Below are positions 53,950 to 64,000 of a stretch of 64,000 nucleotides of DNA, piece by piece; position 1 is the stretch's first letter; each line of letters starts with the position of its first letter. Source of the DNA: Limnanthes douglasii subsp. nivea (lineage: Eukaryota > Streptophyta > Magnoliopsida > Brassicales > Limnanthaceae). Both the position numbers and the translations under genes were made by a program. The stretch lies in NCBI GenBank assembly GCA_036936605.1, contig JAUPFV010000005.1:883001-947000 (forward strand). The letters run 5' to 3'. The notes beneath the pieces were generated by a model. That model made no database searches. It had not been told where the DNA came from and saw nothing but the letters and a program-made list of their open reading frames with translations.

Positions 53950-56418
53950 ATGGCGTCTACAGCAACAAAATACATGATTGAAAAATTTGATGGGGGATCC
54001 AACTTTGCGTTGTGGAAGATTAAACTGAAATCTTCATTGGTACTGCAAGGGCTGTGGAAGGCTGTGGAGAATAAGTTACCAGAAGAGATGAAAGAATAGG
54101 AGAAACAAGATCTTCAAGAAAGGGCTTTGTGCTGGATTTTAATGAGTGTGAAAGACAATGTGCTTCGCGAGATTAGTGGTGAGAAGACTGCTGCCTGCGC
54201 ATGGAGAAAGCTAGGAGATCTTTACTCAGAGAAATCAGTAGTAAACCGATTATATTTGAAGAAACGTTTGTATGATTTCAGATTGAAAGAAGGTATGTCC
54301 ATAACAGAGCACCTAGATAATTTTAAATCAATTATAATGGACTTGGAGAACATAGAGATCAATATTGAGGATGAGGATCAAGCTTTGTTTGTATTGAGAT
54401 CGTTACCAGCTCCCTATGAAAACTTCGTAGATACCATTATGTATGGTAAGGATAAGTTATCGCTAGCAGATGTCAAAGGGGCACTGAAATCAAAAGAGAT
54501 GAGACAGTTGCAGCCAGACAATCAAGCTGAAGGGGAAGGTCTTATGACTAGGGGAAGATCTAAAAGCAAAGCGAGTTATTTAAGAAGGAAGAACTTGAGG
54601 TCCAAGTCAAAGGTGAAGCACTCAAACTGTTATGAATGCGGTGAGCAGGGTCATTATAGGAGAGATTGTCTGAAACTGAATGGTAAGAAGGGAAATCAAA
54701 AGGAAAATGCAGCAAACATTGTTGAAGGTGTGAACGATTCCGACGATAGTGAAAATAGTGGTAAAGGAGATGTATTGTCCGTGAGTTCAGACTTTGGGCA
54801 AAACTCTTGGGTACTTGATACTGGCGCTACATATCACATGTGTCAGTTCAAGAAGTGGTTTAATACGTACAAGCCAATACAAAGAACTGTCTATTTAGGG
54901 AACAATCATTTGTTGATTGTTGGTAGTATTGGTTACGTCAGAATCAGAATGTTTGACGGGGTTGTTAGAATCTTGACGTGCTGGCATGTTCCTGGGTTAA
55001 AAAGAAACCTGATTTATCTTGGGACTCTAGACTCTCGCGGTTACAAGTACCATGCAAAAAATGGTGTAATCAAAGTGACAAAAGGCTCAATGGTATGCAT
55101 GAAAGGTAGTTTGCAGAAGGGTCTTTACATTCTCCAGGAGAGTGTTGTTATGGGCGATGGTGCAGTAGCATCATCAGAGAGTAATAGCCAAAGTAGGCAG
55201 GATCAAAATAAGTTGTGGCATTGGCGTCTTGGTCACATGAGTGACAGAGGATTAGCTGTTTTGGGAAAAAGAGATTTGTTGAAAGGGTATAAAGCAGAAT
55301 CATTGGGATTTTGTGAGCACTGTGTGTTTGGTAAACAAACTAGAGTCAAATTCAGCAAATCGGCTGTAAGAAAGACTAAAGGCACAGTGGACTACATTCA
55401 CTCAGATCTTTGGGGTCCAAACAGAATTCCATCCAAGAGCGGAGCCAGATACCACATGAGTTTGATTGATGATTATTCAAGGATGGTGTGGGTTTACTTT
55501 CTGAAAACGAAAGATGAGGCATATTCAACCTTTATCAAATGGAAGACGATGATTGAAAATCAAACAGGAAGAAAAATCAAACGTCTTAGGACATATAATG
55601 GGTTAGAATATTGCAGTCGTGAGTTCAACGAGTTCTGCGAAGCTGAGGGAATAGTGCGCCATCACACTTGTTCTAGAACACCACAACAGAATGGAGTCGC
55701 AGAAAGAATGAACAGAACGCTTTGTGACAAGGCACGAAGTATGCTCTCACATTCCGGTGTGGGAAAGGATTTTTGGGTTGAATCTATCAATACATCGTGT
55801 TACTTGGTGAATCGGTCTCCATCAACGGCCATTGATTGTAAAACTCCTTTTGAGATTTGGTCTCGATCGTCGGCTGATTATGAACATTTGAGAATGTTCG
55901 GTTGTCCTGCGTATGCTCACGTGAGAGATGGTAAGCTTGAATCGAGGGCAAAGAGATGCATATTTCTAGGATATGCTACTGGAGTGAAGGGATATAGGTT
56001 ATGGTGTACCTCTCCAAAGTCTCCAGGTTTTCTCATCAGTAGGGACGTTACTTTTAATGAGTTTGCTTCGATAGACAGTCAAAATGAAGTAGGAGAAATG
56101 GTCGAATCTGGATCGGTTGTGAGTGAACAGGTGGAGCTTGAAGTAGAATCAGTTCCTAGCAGGTCCAATAATTCAAGTGGTTCTGAGGTGGATCCAGAAT
56201 CAGGAGGTGAAGCGTCAACATCAGATGATAGTGACGATGATGCGCCTGAACCAGAACAACAACCTTATAGCATAGCATTGGGCAGGGAAAGAAGAGATAT
56301 TAGACTTCCAAAAAGGTATGCGAATCTAGTTGCATATGCTTTATCAGTTGCAGAAGAAGTTGAGATGCATGAACCTAGTAGCTACAGAGAATCTATAGCG
56401 AGTTCAGAGGCAGATTGA
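53950..56418 (+). pseudogene. Copia gag-protease-integrase polyprotein with early TAG
   Basis: ATG at 53950 runs 49 codons to TAG at 54097. The same phase reopens and runs to TGA 56416 (763 codons counted from 54127). Gag (NRLYLKKRLYDFRLKEGMS) is followed by a CCHC knuckle CYECGEQGHYRRDC, residue 168 of that frame. Protease has WVLDTGATYHMC (Asp 231), the pre-integrase finger LWHWRLGHM..CEHCVFGKQ, and the integrase core HSDLWGP (Asp 427), LRTYNGLEY (Tyr 490 where Asp is expected) and GVAERMNRT (Glu 526, 35 residues on). The end has an acidic linker, then WIGAIGEEIESLQR, the RT start, after the TGA. Tyr 490 should abolish integration. Confidence 0.9.
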
Positions 56419-56465
56419 TGGATTGGTGCTATAGGGGAAGAGATTGAATCTCTTCAAAGAATACT

Positions 56466-56945
56466 GTGAACGTTGGCTTAACTTTTAACAAAACCGATAT
56501 TGGTGAATCGCTGAATGATGTTGCAGGATCATTGGTTGGTTTTGTTGATTCTGATTTTGCAGGTGATATGGATAAAAGAAGATCTCTGACAGGATATGTA
56601 TTTACTCTAGCTGGGAGTGCGATCAGTTGGAAAGCACAGTTGCAAGCTACTGTAGCTTTGTCTACAACAGAGGCAGAGTACATGGCGGTAACAGAATCAG
56701 TTAAAGAGGCAATATGGTTGCAAGGTTTGGTGGCGGATTTGGGCTTGGATAAGACTACTACAAAAGTGTTTTGTGACAGTCAAAGCGCCATACACCTTAC
56801 AGGGAACCAGATGTACCATGAGCGTACAAAGCACATAGATGTCAGGTATCATTTTATTCGTGATATAATATCAAAGGGAATTGTTGATGTGAAGAAAGTG
56901 TCTACACACGATAATCCAGCAGATATAATGACCAAAGCAGTATGA
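56466..56945 (+). pseudogene. Copia RNase H
   Basis: A frame of 159 codons after an RT deletion, in another phase from the upstream frame. It opens with VNVGLTFNKTD, the tail of RT, then SLVGFVDSDFAGDMDKRRS (first Asp), STTEAEYMAVTE (Glu), VFCDSQSAIHL (Asp) and HERTKHIDVRYHFIRD, ending NPADIMTKAV. RNase H degrades the RNA strand in RNA-DNA hybrids during copying. The domain itself looks complete. Deletion of perhaps several hundred codons of RT directly before it, near 56462, disconnects it. Confidence 0.9.
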
Positions 56946-57069
56946 GTTCGAAAGTTTAGGGAATGCCTAAACTGGATCGGTGTTCGCAGTATAGAGTGAA
57001 TGCCTTAAGGGCATTTGGTGAGTCAGAAGAAGAGAAGATTCTTTGTTGATAGTGAAGAAAGGATATTCG

Positions 57070-57085
57070 CCTCAAGGGGAAGATT
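57070..57085 (+). promoter_or_regulatory. Polypurine tract of the copia
   Basis: CCTCAAGGGGAAGATT directly before the 3' LTR TGTTGTG. Confidence 0.75.
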
Positions 57086-57509
57086 TGTTGTGAATGAGTC
57101 GAATAATGCCTTGACAGTGTACTGTGTCTGGCAGGACAGTTTTGTGTTGGATAGTGATATTGTCCAATTACTTCAAATAGTTCCTTGACAGTGTACTGTG
57201 TCCGGCAGGACAGTTTTGTGTTGGATAGTGATATTGTCCAATTACTTCAGTTAGTCTTGTGGTATGAGCCTATTAGGCCCATAGTCTAGTAAGTCTATTA
57301 ATTCCCTATAAATAGATTACTAGGACGACACAAAACACAATCTGAAATCTGTAACCTTTTCTATCATAGTGAAACTCTTTTCTCTGGCGGCGCCCGTGGA
57401 CGTAGACAATTGTCGAACCACGTTAAATCCTGTGTTTCATTTAAATTTTTCATTCCCATATATTCTGTGTTTGAGCCATTTTGTGATAATTGCATAGTAT
57501 TTTATAACA
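57086..57509 (+). repeat. 3' LTR of the copia
   Basis: 424 bases, TGTTGTGAATGAG to TTTTATAACA, with TATAAATA at 57307-57314, the 75-base internal duplication and the GGCGCCCGTGGACGTAGAC block that the 5' LTR lacks. Confidence 0.92.
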
Positions 57510-57563
57510 AAATTGGTATCAGAGCCACGTGGTGAAATTAGGGCTTTTGCAATTAGGGCTTTA
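57510..57563 (+). repeat. Second PBS and leader after the 3' LTR
   Basis: AAATTGGTATCAGAGCC at 57510 and the following leader, GGTGAAATTAGGG, match 53894-53947 with a couple of changes and then stop. This is element-internal sequence where flank should be, so a second copy once followed and was deleted. Confidence 0.85.
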
Positions 57564-57586
57564 ATATTTTCAAATCCGAACAGTAA

Positions 57587-57800
57587 GTGTTTAATATTTT
57601 CAAATCCGAGCACAAACCGTTTGTGTCCGCTGATCATATCAAATAATGAGTAAGTTAGTGATATTGTTGTATGTAATATTTTTTTTAATATGATTATCTC
57701 GACTAAGTGTTTAATATGTTCAAATCCGAGCACAATCTGTTTGCGTCCGCTCATCAAAACGATAATGAGTAAGTTAATGATATTGTTGTATATAATATTA
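57587..57800 (+). repeat. ~125-bp tandem repeat, two units
   Basis: AAGTGTTTAATATTTTCAAA at 57587 and AAGTGTTTAATATGTTCAAA at 57706. Each runs through CCGAGCACAA, CCGCTGATCA or CCGCTCATCA, and TTGTTGTAT. A third piece lies left of the copia. Confidence 0.75.
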
Positions 57801-57802
57801 TT

Positions 57803-58105
57803 CTTGGAGGAAACTCGTAGCTGCTACTCAGAGTGAAATACTGTGTACAGGGTAAACCCTCAGTCTGACACAGTAGCCTACAAACCAACACCAGAAAGGT
57901 AAACCATACAAAGTAACAGGCTCAACCGAGAAAGCGTGTGTAGAGAGACTCGAAATCATGACTTTTGATCACAAAGGTGTCTTACTCAACCAACTCGATT
58001 ACCTACCATACAAAGTAACAAGCTCAACCGAGAAAGCGTGTGTAGAGAGACTCGAAATCATAACATTTAATCACAAGCTTGTCTTACTCAACCAACTCGA
58101 TTACC
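57803..58105 (-). mobile_element. tRNA-derived SINE with its head duplicated in tandem
   Basis: Same family as 3180-3404: body with CAGGGTAAACCCTCAGTCTG, then the head. The head (A box GTAATCGAGTTGGTTGAG on minus, B box GATTTCGAGTCTC) occurs twice, at 57902-58003 and 58004-58105, about 102 bases each with a few differences. The B boxes have decayed from GTTCGAGTCC. No clear target duplication. Confidence 0.85.
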
Positions 58106-58859
58106 TTTCGAGACTTGCTGTATACAATATATACTTATAGAATATATAAATTTAATTTACTATAAATAATTAGCGATAGTATTAATAATATCTCATAGTA
58201 TATATAAATATATAGGTAATATTAATAAGTGAATAATATATGTTTAGGTGTATAACAAATTTATATAATCTGATTAGTATATTATTATGATGAGCTCATC
58301 ATGTATTAATTATACATATTATCTAATATTGATAGTAATAACATTATGGTTAGTATTTGTTTCAAAATTTCCACTGAAATTACATTTATTCACAATTACC
58401 ACTCAAGTTATATTTTTTTACATTTATGGTCACTAGCGGTGACTAAAAATGAAAATAAAAGACCAACATTAGTCACCACCAGTGACTATTTTGATACAAA
58501 AATAAAATAATATTTTGATACAAAAATAAAATAAGTGGTACTTTTGAAACAAATGACCAACTCCAGTGACTAACCATGATTTTTAGCCATTATAGTTATA
58601 TGTTATTAATGATGTTATTGTTCAATTTATATTTATAGACAATGGGTACTATCTTTCATATTTTCAAAAAGGGTAAAACGAGACAAAGAACAAAAGCAGA
58701 TTTGTCATCGCGCACCGCCTTCCCCTTATGTGCAACTGAAAGGTTTAGTCGAAATGTGCGGTATATGTTCAGATTTAGAGGGTCGTCCTTAGAATTTATA
58801 TTGTCAGCTAGAATTTCTAGAACGCTCTCTTTCCTGGTGGGGGAATTACTATAAAAAAA
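58106..58859. other. AT-rich intergenic DNA
   Basis: No gene. The 70-codon frame at 58642-58854 has no motif. TTTTGATACAAAAATAAAATAA is duplicated near 58490-58530. Confidence 0.5.
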
Positions 58860-59590
58860 TTTGTTCCCTTGAAAAGAAAGATACTCTTAATAATATAACG
58901 TGCTGAACGAGGGCCGTGGTTTAAAAAAGTTTGCCTCAGAGGAAAATATTCGTGGTAGTTAGAATAGTTGAAGAAGAAGTTTCAGAGAAGGAGAAGGTGG
59001 CTGTGTGATCTAGGGTTTAACAGAATTGGGAAAGTTGGAGGCTTGTGGTTTCGATCTAGGGTTTGGAGAAACAGTAAGTGGGTGAAGTTGTGTTCTCAAG
59101 CCTTATAATATTGTGTAACAGAAATTAGTTAGACATTGTTACAAAGTTTTTGTTATTGTAATGGACTCTTAATAACAAACTCAGCCCATTCAAAACAACC
59201 AACAAGGCCAAGCTTTAGGTCCAATATAAGAGATTAGGTTGACAGCCCATGACCCGGTCCAGAACACAGCCCAACCATATAAAAGGCTTCACCCACTTAC
59301 TGTTTCTCCAAACCCTAGATCGAAACCACACGCCTCCAATTTTCCCAATTCTGTCAAACCCTAGATCACACAGCCACCTTATCCTTCTCTGAAACTTCTT
59401 CTTCTTCAACTATTCTAACTGTAGTTGGATAATTTGTTCCATAATTGAATCAGATAGTTTATCAATTAGTGTTCATTTCAAAATCTCTGCATCATTTCTA
59501 CATTCTCTTTTTCATTTTTACACCGAGGCAAACTTCTTTCTCCCGTTCAGCTCGTCCTATTATTAATAGATGTTCTTTTCAAAAGAAAAA
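58860..59590. repeat. Long inverted repeat containing promoter-type sequence
   Basis: 58957-59087 is the reverse complement of 59287-59420 with few differences. Outer blocks at 58860-58941 match 59523-59590 more loosely. The right side has about 100 extra bases (59421-59522). The spacer is 59088-59286. The arms hold AAACCCTAGATC twice. A transcript across it would fold into a long hairpin. Confidence 0.85.
59180..59420 (+). promoter_or_regulatory. Promoter and 5' UTR-like sequence (ribosomal-protein type)
   Basis: On plus: AGCCCATGAC and AGCCCAACC (site II-like), a TATA box TATAAAAGG at 59278-59286, then AAACCCTAGATC telo boxes and a pyrimidine-rich leader (CTTCTTCTTCTTCAAC). These elements together are typical of plant ribosomal-protein and translation gene promoters. 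No coding sequence follows, so it may be a captured or orphan promoter. Confidence 0.45.
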
Positions 59591-59970
59591 AAAATTGATG
59601 GTAATTCTCCGCCAGAAAAGAAAGTATGCCTGAAACTCTAATTAACAATATAAATTCGTAAATTCTAACGAGACACTATAAACTTCAACATTAAATACGA
59701 CACATTTCGACTAAACATTTCAGCTGTACATAAGTAGTGACAAATCTGTTTTTGTTCTAAGTGCTAAAACATAGTGAACTAAAATCAATTGTAATATTAT
59801 CCTAAACGAGTGAAATAGTATTAAATATTAGAGGAATAATAAATTTTTAAATAACTTTTGGCATAGAACATGAACATGCATCCTTAAAAAACATTTAATT
59901 ACCGTTTTAAAAAAGAAATATAGTAGCATAGTTTAATTTAATTATTAAAAACAAACATAAATAATTACTT

Positions 59971-60192
59971 TCAACTTTCTCTGCAGCATAAATATGTTAG
60001 ATTCACAGTAATATTAAGATCCAGAGAAGAGCCAATCACATTATTTAGAATTTTCAAAACTGAAGCATCTGTTTTGTTTGGTTCTTGTGGAGGACTATTG
60101 CAAGAGTTACCTGATTGCATAAGTATATTAATAAGGTTGCAAGATGTGTGTATGTATGCAATTCTTATAAGAATGGATATACACATACTCAC
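59971..60192 (-). CDS. Small unassigned frame, 73 codons
   Basis: On minus from 60192 to 59971. The second half (NSPPQEPNKTDASVLKIL) is compositionally more protein-like than its surroundings. Splice-like GTGAGTATG near 60191 and GCAATCAGGTAAC near 60110 could mean that only part is exon. No family is assigned. A faint likeness to the C-terminus of SVP-type MADS proteins is too short to rely on. Confidence 0.15.
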   Translation of the reverse strand: MSMCISILIRIAYIHTSCNLINILMQSGNSCNSPPQEPNKTDASVLKILNNVIGSSLDLNITVNLTYLCCRES

Positions 60193-61230
60193 ATGAAGGC
60201 TGAGAAAGAAAGTTGCTTGCTGGTGGTTTTTTGTTTAAACCCTACTTCTTAACTAGGGTTCGTCTTTCAAATAATCATGCTAATAGAGAAAGAATAAAAG
60301 AAAAACATTATTAGAATTCGAATGAAATCATACCCCTATCCTATTGTTGTAAAACAATTGACTATAAAACCACCGAGATCCAAAAGAAGACTAGGTTCAT
60401 ATATAAAAAATCTGATATGAACATTATAAAAAAAAGTAATAAATTCATAAATCATACATTAGCAGTCCTACTTTGCTGGTGGTGGGGGCTGGCGTTCGGG
60501 GTTTGTGAGAAGGTTGAGGAGAAAAAAGCCTTGTATGTATTTTTATATATATATATGGAGGGTTTGGGTTTGAGTATCTCTTAAATGGATCCGAGGCCCC
60601 TCTCTACCCATTTATCACTTACCACCAAGCCCACCATCCTGCTTTCAAATTTACGTTTTTAAATTTACAAATCAACCCTACAAAAATATTTATATACTAT
60701 AATTATATTTTTCTAAATACTTTTTAAATACTAACTTTCTTTCTATTCCTTTATCTTTTCTTAATATATACACACTTACCTTATAAGTGAAATATATTTT
60801 CGATTATTATAATTTTAATAGTAATTTATATTTTCTATTTATTATTTTCTTTTCTTGTTTGTTTCTAAAAGCTTTAGTTTTACCTTTGGAACCTACTTTT
60901 CCTAATTCCTATCTCTTCTCTATTTATTTGTTTGTTACTGTAATATCAAAAAACGTTTACAATATCGAAATAAATCTATAATTCACTTTTGGTCAATTTT
61001 TAGAAGTCTATGACCTTAAAAACCTTAATTTAAGGTCATTTTAATACCTAATTCATCCAATTTTATATTTATTTCTTTTATGTAATCGTTTTCTATTTCA
61101 ATTTCTTCCGATATCAATTTTGTTTCTAGTTTAATATTATTAATATTATTTCATTTTATTTTAACATTAACAATTAATTGTTCAACTATAGTTGGTAACA
61201 TGACAAAAGTCCAAGTATTTTTTCCACAGA
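60193..61230. other. AT-rich intergenic DNA
   Basis: A GC-richer patch at 60470-60640 (CTGGTGGTGGGGGCTGG) could be promoter or UTR sequence. No gene is recognised. Confidence 0.4.
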
Positions 61231-61760
61231 ATGAGAAATATAATGCAAAACCCTCTCTTAAATGCACCTGATTCAAGCACAGTCAAGTTTTACACTCCTC
61301 CGAATCAAAGAAATCGCCCCACAATAGGTGGAAATCTTGAGATTACCTTGACCGTACTAATACTTATGGGACCGATGCTTATAAGCACCAACTTCATGCT
61401 TCAACAAACATTCCTATTATGGAGATACATAGACTGGGGCTTTCCTAAATGAGGCTCCTCGTCACAGCTTTATAGGTTTAGAAGGGTTCTTTTATAAACG
61501 AGGCATCTCAACTTTTGAATGAGCGCTGGGATGCTGTAATGAATCTCTATAATAACACAGAAATAGATTTATTTCAAAGACCTTTAAATGTATATGAGAC
61601 GTAATGCAGTACCGTTGGGGAAACTAAGACTTCCTCAAGAGATGATATCTTTAGCATACAATGCCAGACCTCCTTTGAGCCCACATATAGATTTCTTGGA
61701 GAACTTCCGCGCTCAATGTCACGTACTAAGAATAGTTATAACAACTAACCATTCACTTTA
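61231..61760 (+). pseudogene. Coding-like remnant, unknown
   Basis: Frame 61231-61452 (73 codons) includes NAPDSSTVKFYTPPNQRNRP. Next, another phase reads ASQLLNERWDAVMNLYNN (near 61500), and later QEMISLAYNARPPLSPHIDF (near 61638). Composition is less AT-rich than the flanks, and frames change, as in a decayed gene or transposon. I do not recognise the family. Confidence 0.25.
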
Positions 61761-63349
61761 GACAAAGTTTAAGTTCGCAACTGAACTTTGATGTTTGAAG
61801 AAAATAAATTTAAGAGAATTTGTTTTCCAGAAATTCTAAATTCATTCAAGTTTATCAAATTACATAGAAACCCGGAATTTACGGAGGCAGTTACAACTGT
61901 ACATAATTTATAACGGAAACTAATAAAATAAAACTTCATACATATAAATAAGATACGAGATTATATTAATTATGCCAACAATGTTATCATTTAAAATCAA
62001 CCCAAAAAATTCCGCGGTATTGGATGGTAGCAGGACTTAATGGATTAGAATCGATCGATTTGTTCTTAAAACTTTGAGGTCGTTTTCTAGACTGGACCAG
62101 AATTGTGAAGCGGATCTAATCTAAGCTTTGTTCAAAATACAGACGGAACTGACCGTGTCCACCCATAGTTTTGAATTACTCAGTGAAAAATGAAAAAAAT
62201 GATAATCTTAACTAACAAAACACAACACAACCTTCTAGACTTGTGTTTTTCCTTATGGTTAGCTTCAAAAGAACATAAACTTAGCAAACTCTTGATTTTT
62301 TTTTATCATTAATTATCCTAAGTTCAACCATTCTTGGCTTAGAGTTTGGTACCGTGGGTTTAATAAGTTGAATAATTTTTGGCTTTGGAGTTGAGTGTTG
62401 TCTTTTTAGTTTTTACGGAGTTAACGGTTTATTATTTGCTTATGATTATCGGTGTTTATCATAAAAATAGCTCATACGTACTATGATGGAATGTTCAAAG
62501 AGAAATTTAAGAATATGCAAGATTTTATTACTGGTCGTGGTTCAAAAACCCTTCTTGGAAATTATAGTTATATAAAGATACGATCTAATACTTCATGTTT
62601 AAATGACTAGTGAAACTTAGTTACAAATGTAGTATTGTTTTATAAATATTTTCTTTTCATTTACGTTGCTTTACCCAGTAGCCTGATTTTACCCCTCAAT
62701 TTAATCAGCATTCTATACCAAACATCAAAATAGAATAATTTTTTTTATCAAAACAAAATTATTTGTGAAAAGTGTATCGGTACTGTAGATCTTATAACTA
62801 TTACATAATAAAACAAAAAAATCTATATATTAATTCTTTTAAAACTGTTAATTAGTTGTATTAAATGAATTAAAATGATTAATTATGAGTAGGAAGAGAA
62901 TTAAAACTCCTAGTTAGCATTATTAATAATTTAAAACTTCCACTTGGTCCATTTGAAGATATTTCACTCCATTATCCTACTAATCTTAGACATAGTTGTT
63001 ATTGATTACATGATATGCCCTTAATGTTACACATTCGTTGGTCATATTTTACAACACATGAATGACCAAATTAGCCCAATATTATATTGGTCCAACCGTG
63101 GTTTGGATAAATCACACCCTTGTCAAGCATAATGATCCGCAGATTTCCAATAAATTTCTACTAGATATTAGATGGTAATAAATCATTATTATATATTTAA
63201 TAAAACATAAATTTAGTTTGAATATTCAATAATATTTTATCTATTTAAATTTGATTAAATTTCACTAATATTTTATTTTTATATAACAAACTAATCTATC
63301 CATTAAAACATTAATATACTATAATTATTTTTATTGAATATCTTAACAT
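61761..63349. other. AT-rich intergenic DNA
   Basis: No gene, repeat family or RNA gene is recognised. Confidence 0.5.
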
Positions 63350-63625
63350 GGGTAAAAAACACCACTAGTACCTCACGTTTCCCATATATAACAAGTTCGT
63401 CCTTTTCCTTTGTGGTTGTAATAAAGTGGTCCCTCGTGTTTCAAAAAGTGGAACAAAACTGTCCTTATTGATTTCAATCCAAAATTTATACCATTAATAC
63501 CCTATCACATGCCATATCAGGAATCCACCCGAGACGCTGATGTGGCGGTAGTAAAAAAAAGTTAAAACCACTTTTACTTTTATCCAACCCTTTTAATCCT
63601 AAATCTACTCATAATCGGACCCAAC
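63350..63625 (+). repeat. Dispersed repeat, copy 2
   Basis: Starts GGGTAAAAAACACCAC and matches 52165-52460 in the same orientation, including GTTTCAAAAAGTGGAACAA and GCTGATGTGGC. Non-coding. Confidence 0.65.
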
Positions 63626-64000
63626 CAACCAAATTTATATTTTGAATATATTTTTGAATATATTTCGCAAGTTATTCAAAATCTAATTTATATTCAAAGA
63701 TAATAAAAAAAGTCAACCGAATTATTACATTCGAAGTTTTTTAAATGGAACTAAACTGACATTTATAAAAACCAACTAAAACGATAAGTTTTGTTTGATT
63801 TGGTCTCTCAAAAATATTTTTTAATTATATATTTTGAATTAAAAATATTTATAACAAATAATTAAAATTGAAAATAATTATTATTATAAAAAAGAGAGTA
63901 ATAGATGGGATGTGAGACATTTCCGCACATAAAAGATTGTTTATCTAGGTTGTTAGGACATATATTATTGTTGAATTATCAATTCTCTTATTTTTTTTTA
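63626..64000. other. AT-rich sequence to the window end
   Basis: Nothing recognised. Confidence 0.5.

Larger units (their letters stand above)
53553..57509 (+). mobile_element. Ty1/copia element (Tork/TNT1-like), RT core deleted
   Basis: LTRs at 53553-53893 and 57086-57509, PBS for initiator-Met tRNA, gag with knuckle, protease, integrase, only the start of RT, RNase H and a polypurine tract. Missing: most of RT. An integrase Asp is replaced by Tyr. No simple target duplication flanks it, and a second PBS plus leader follows the 3' LTR. A relative lies at 15788-29045. Confidence 0.92.

Noticed and set aside
57437..57757. 106-codon minus-strand frame
   Set aside because: It crosses LTR, PBS and tandem repeat units; the repeated peptide reflects DNA repeats only.
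59215..59409. 64-codon minus-strand frame in the inverted repeat
   Set aside because: It lies antisense to a promoter and leader-like sequence and has no motif.

Overview
The window looks like heterochromatic intergenic DNA of a eudicot plant. It is AT-rich and contains Ty3/gypsy elements of the Tat lineage (dual RNase H, antisense 3' gene), a Ty3/gypsy chromovirus remnant, Ty1/copia elements primed from initiator-Met tRNA, a plant L1-type LINE (DUF4283 plus zinc-knuckle ORF1, RNase H at the end of ORF2), tRNA-derived SINEs and MITE-like foldbacks. I found no intact host gene. A few short coding-like or promoter-like pieces may come from host genes. The species cannot be named from the sequence.

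Layout. 1-6.7 kb: AT-rich DNA with a 0.75-kb foldback, two 0.4-kb direct repeats, a SINE with target duplication, a MITE-like foldback and small tandem repeats. 6.7-15.4 kb: a tandem duplication (period about 4.5 kb) of a chimeric unit holding a dead chromovirus (RT, RNase H, integrase), an insert inside the integrase, a MITE and coding-like pieces that are not obviously transposon. 15.8-29.05 kb: a minus-strand copia element split inside its RT by a complete plus-strand Tat element (17302-27414, 5-bp duplication AGTGT). 29-31.7 kb: AT-rich DNA with a diverged tandem repeat. 31.9-51.75 kb: a minus-strand LINE interrupted by a minus-strand Tat element (about 32.66-49.42 kb), itself interrupted by a younger Tat element (36338-47783, 441-bp LTRs, duplication AGACA). 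52.2-53.3 kb: a dispersed repeat and an unassigned open frame. 53.55-57.56 kb: a plus-strand copia with both LTRs but no RT core. 57.8-64 kb: a second SINE, a long inverted repeat carrying a ribosomal-protein-type promoter sequence, weak coding-like traces and AT-rich DNA.

How the parts relate. Each Tat element has sense gag, protease, RT, RNase H, archaeal-type RNase H and integrase, then short tandem repeats, then a convergent gene on the opposite strand. The antisense genes of the two complete elements encode homologous proteins with an intron at the same place and phase. All elements carry stops, frameshifts or deletions, so none looks autonomous now. By eye the LTR pairs differ at about 5% (36338-47783) and about 11% (17302-27414) of positions, so the former is the younger.

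The points most worth a second look are the spliced antisense gene, an amber codon shared by two copia copies at gag codon 50, the exact 100-bp palindromic array in one Tat element, the nested insertion order, and the inverted repeats at 1402-2152 and 58860-59590.
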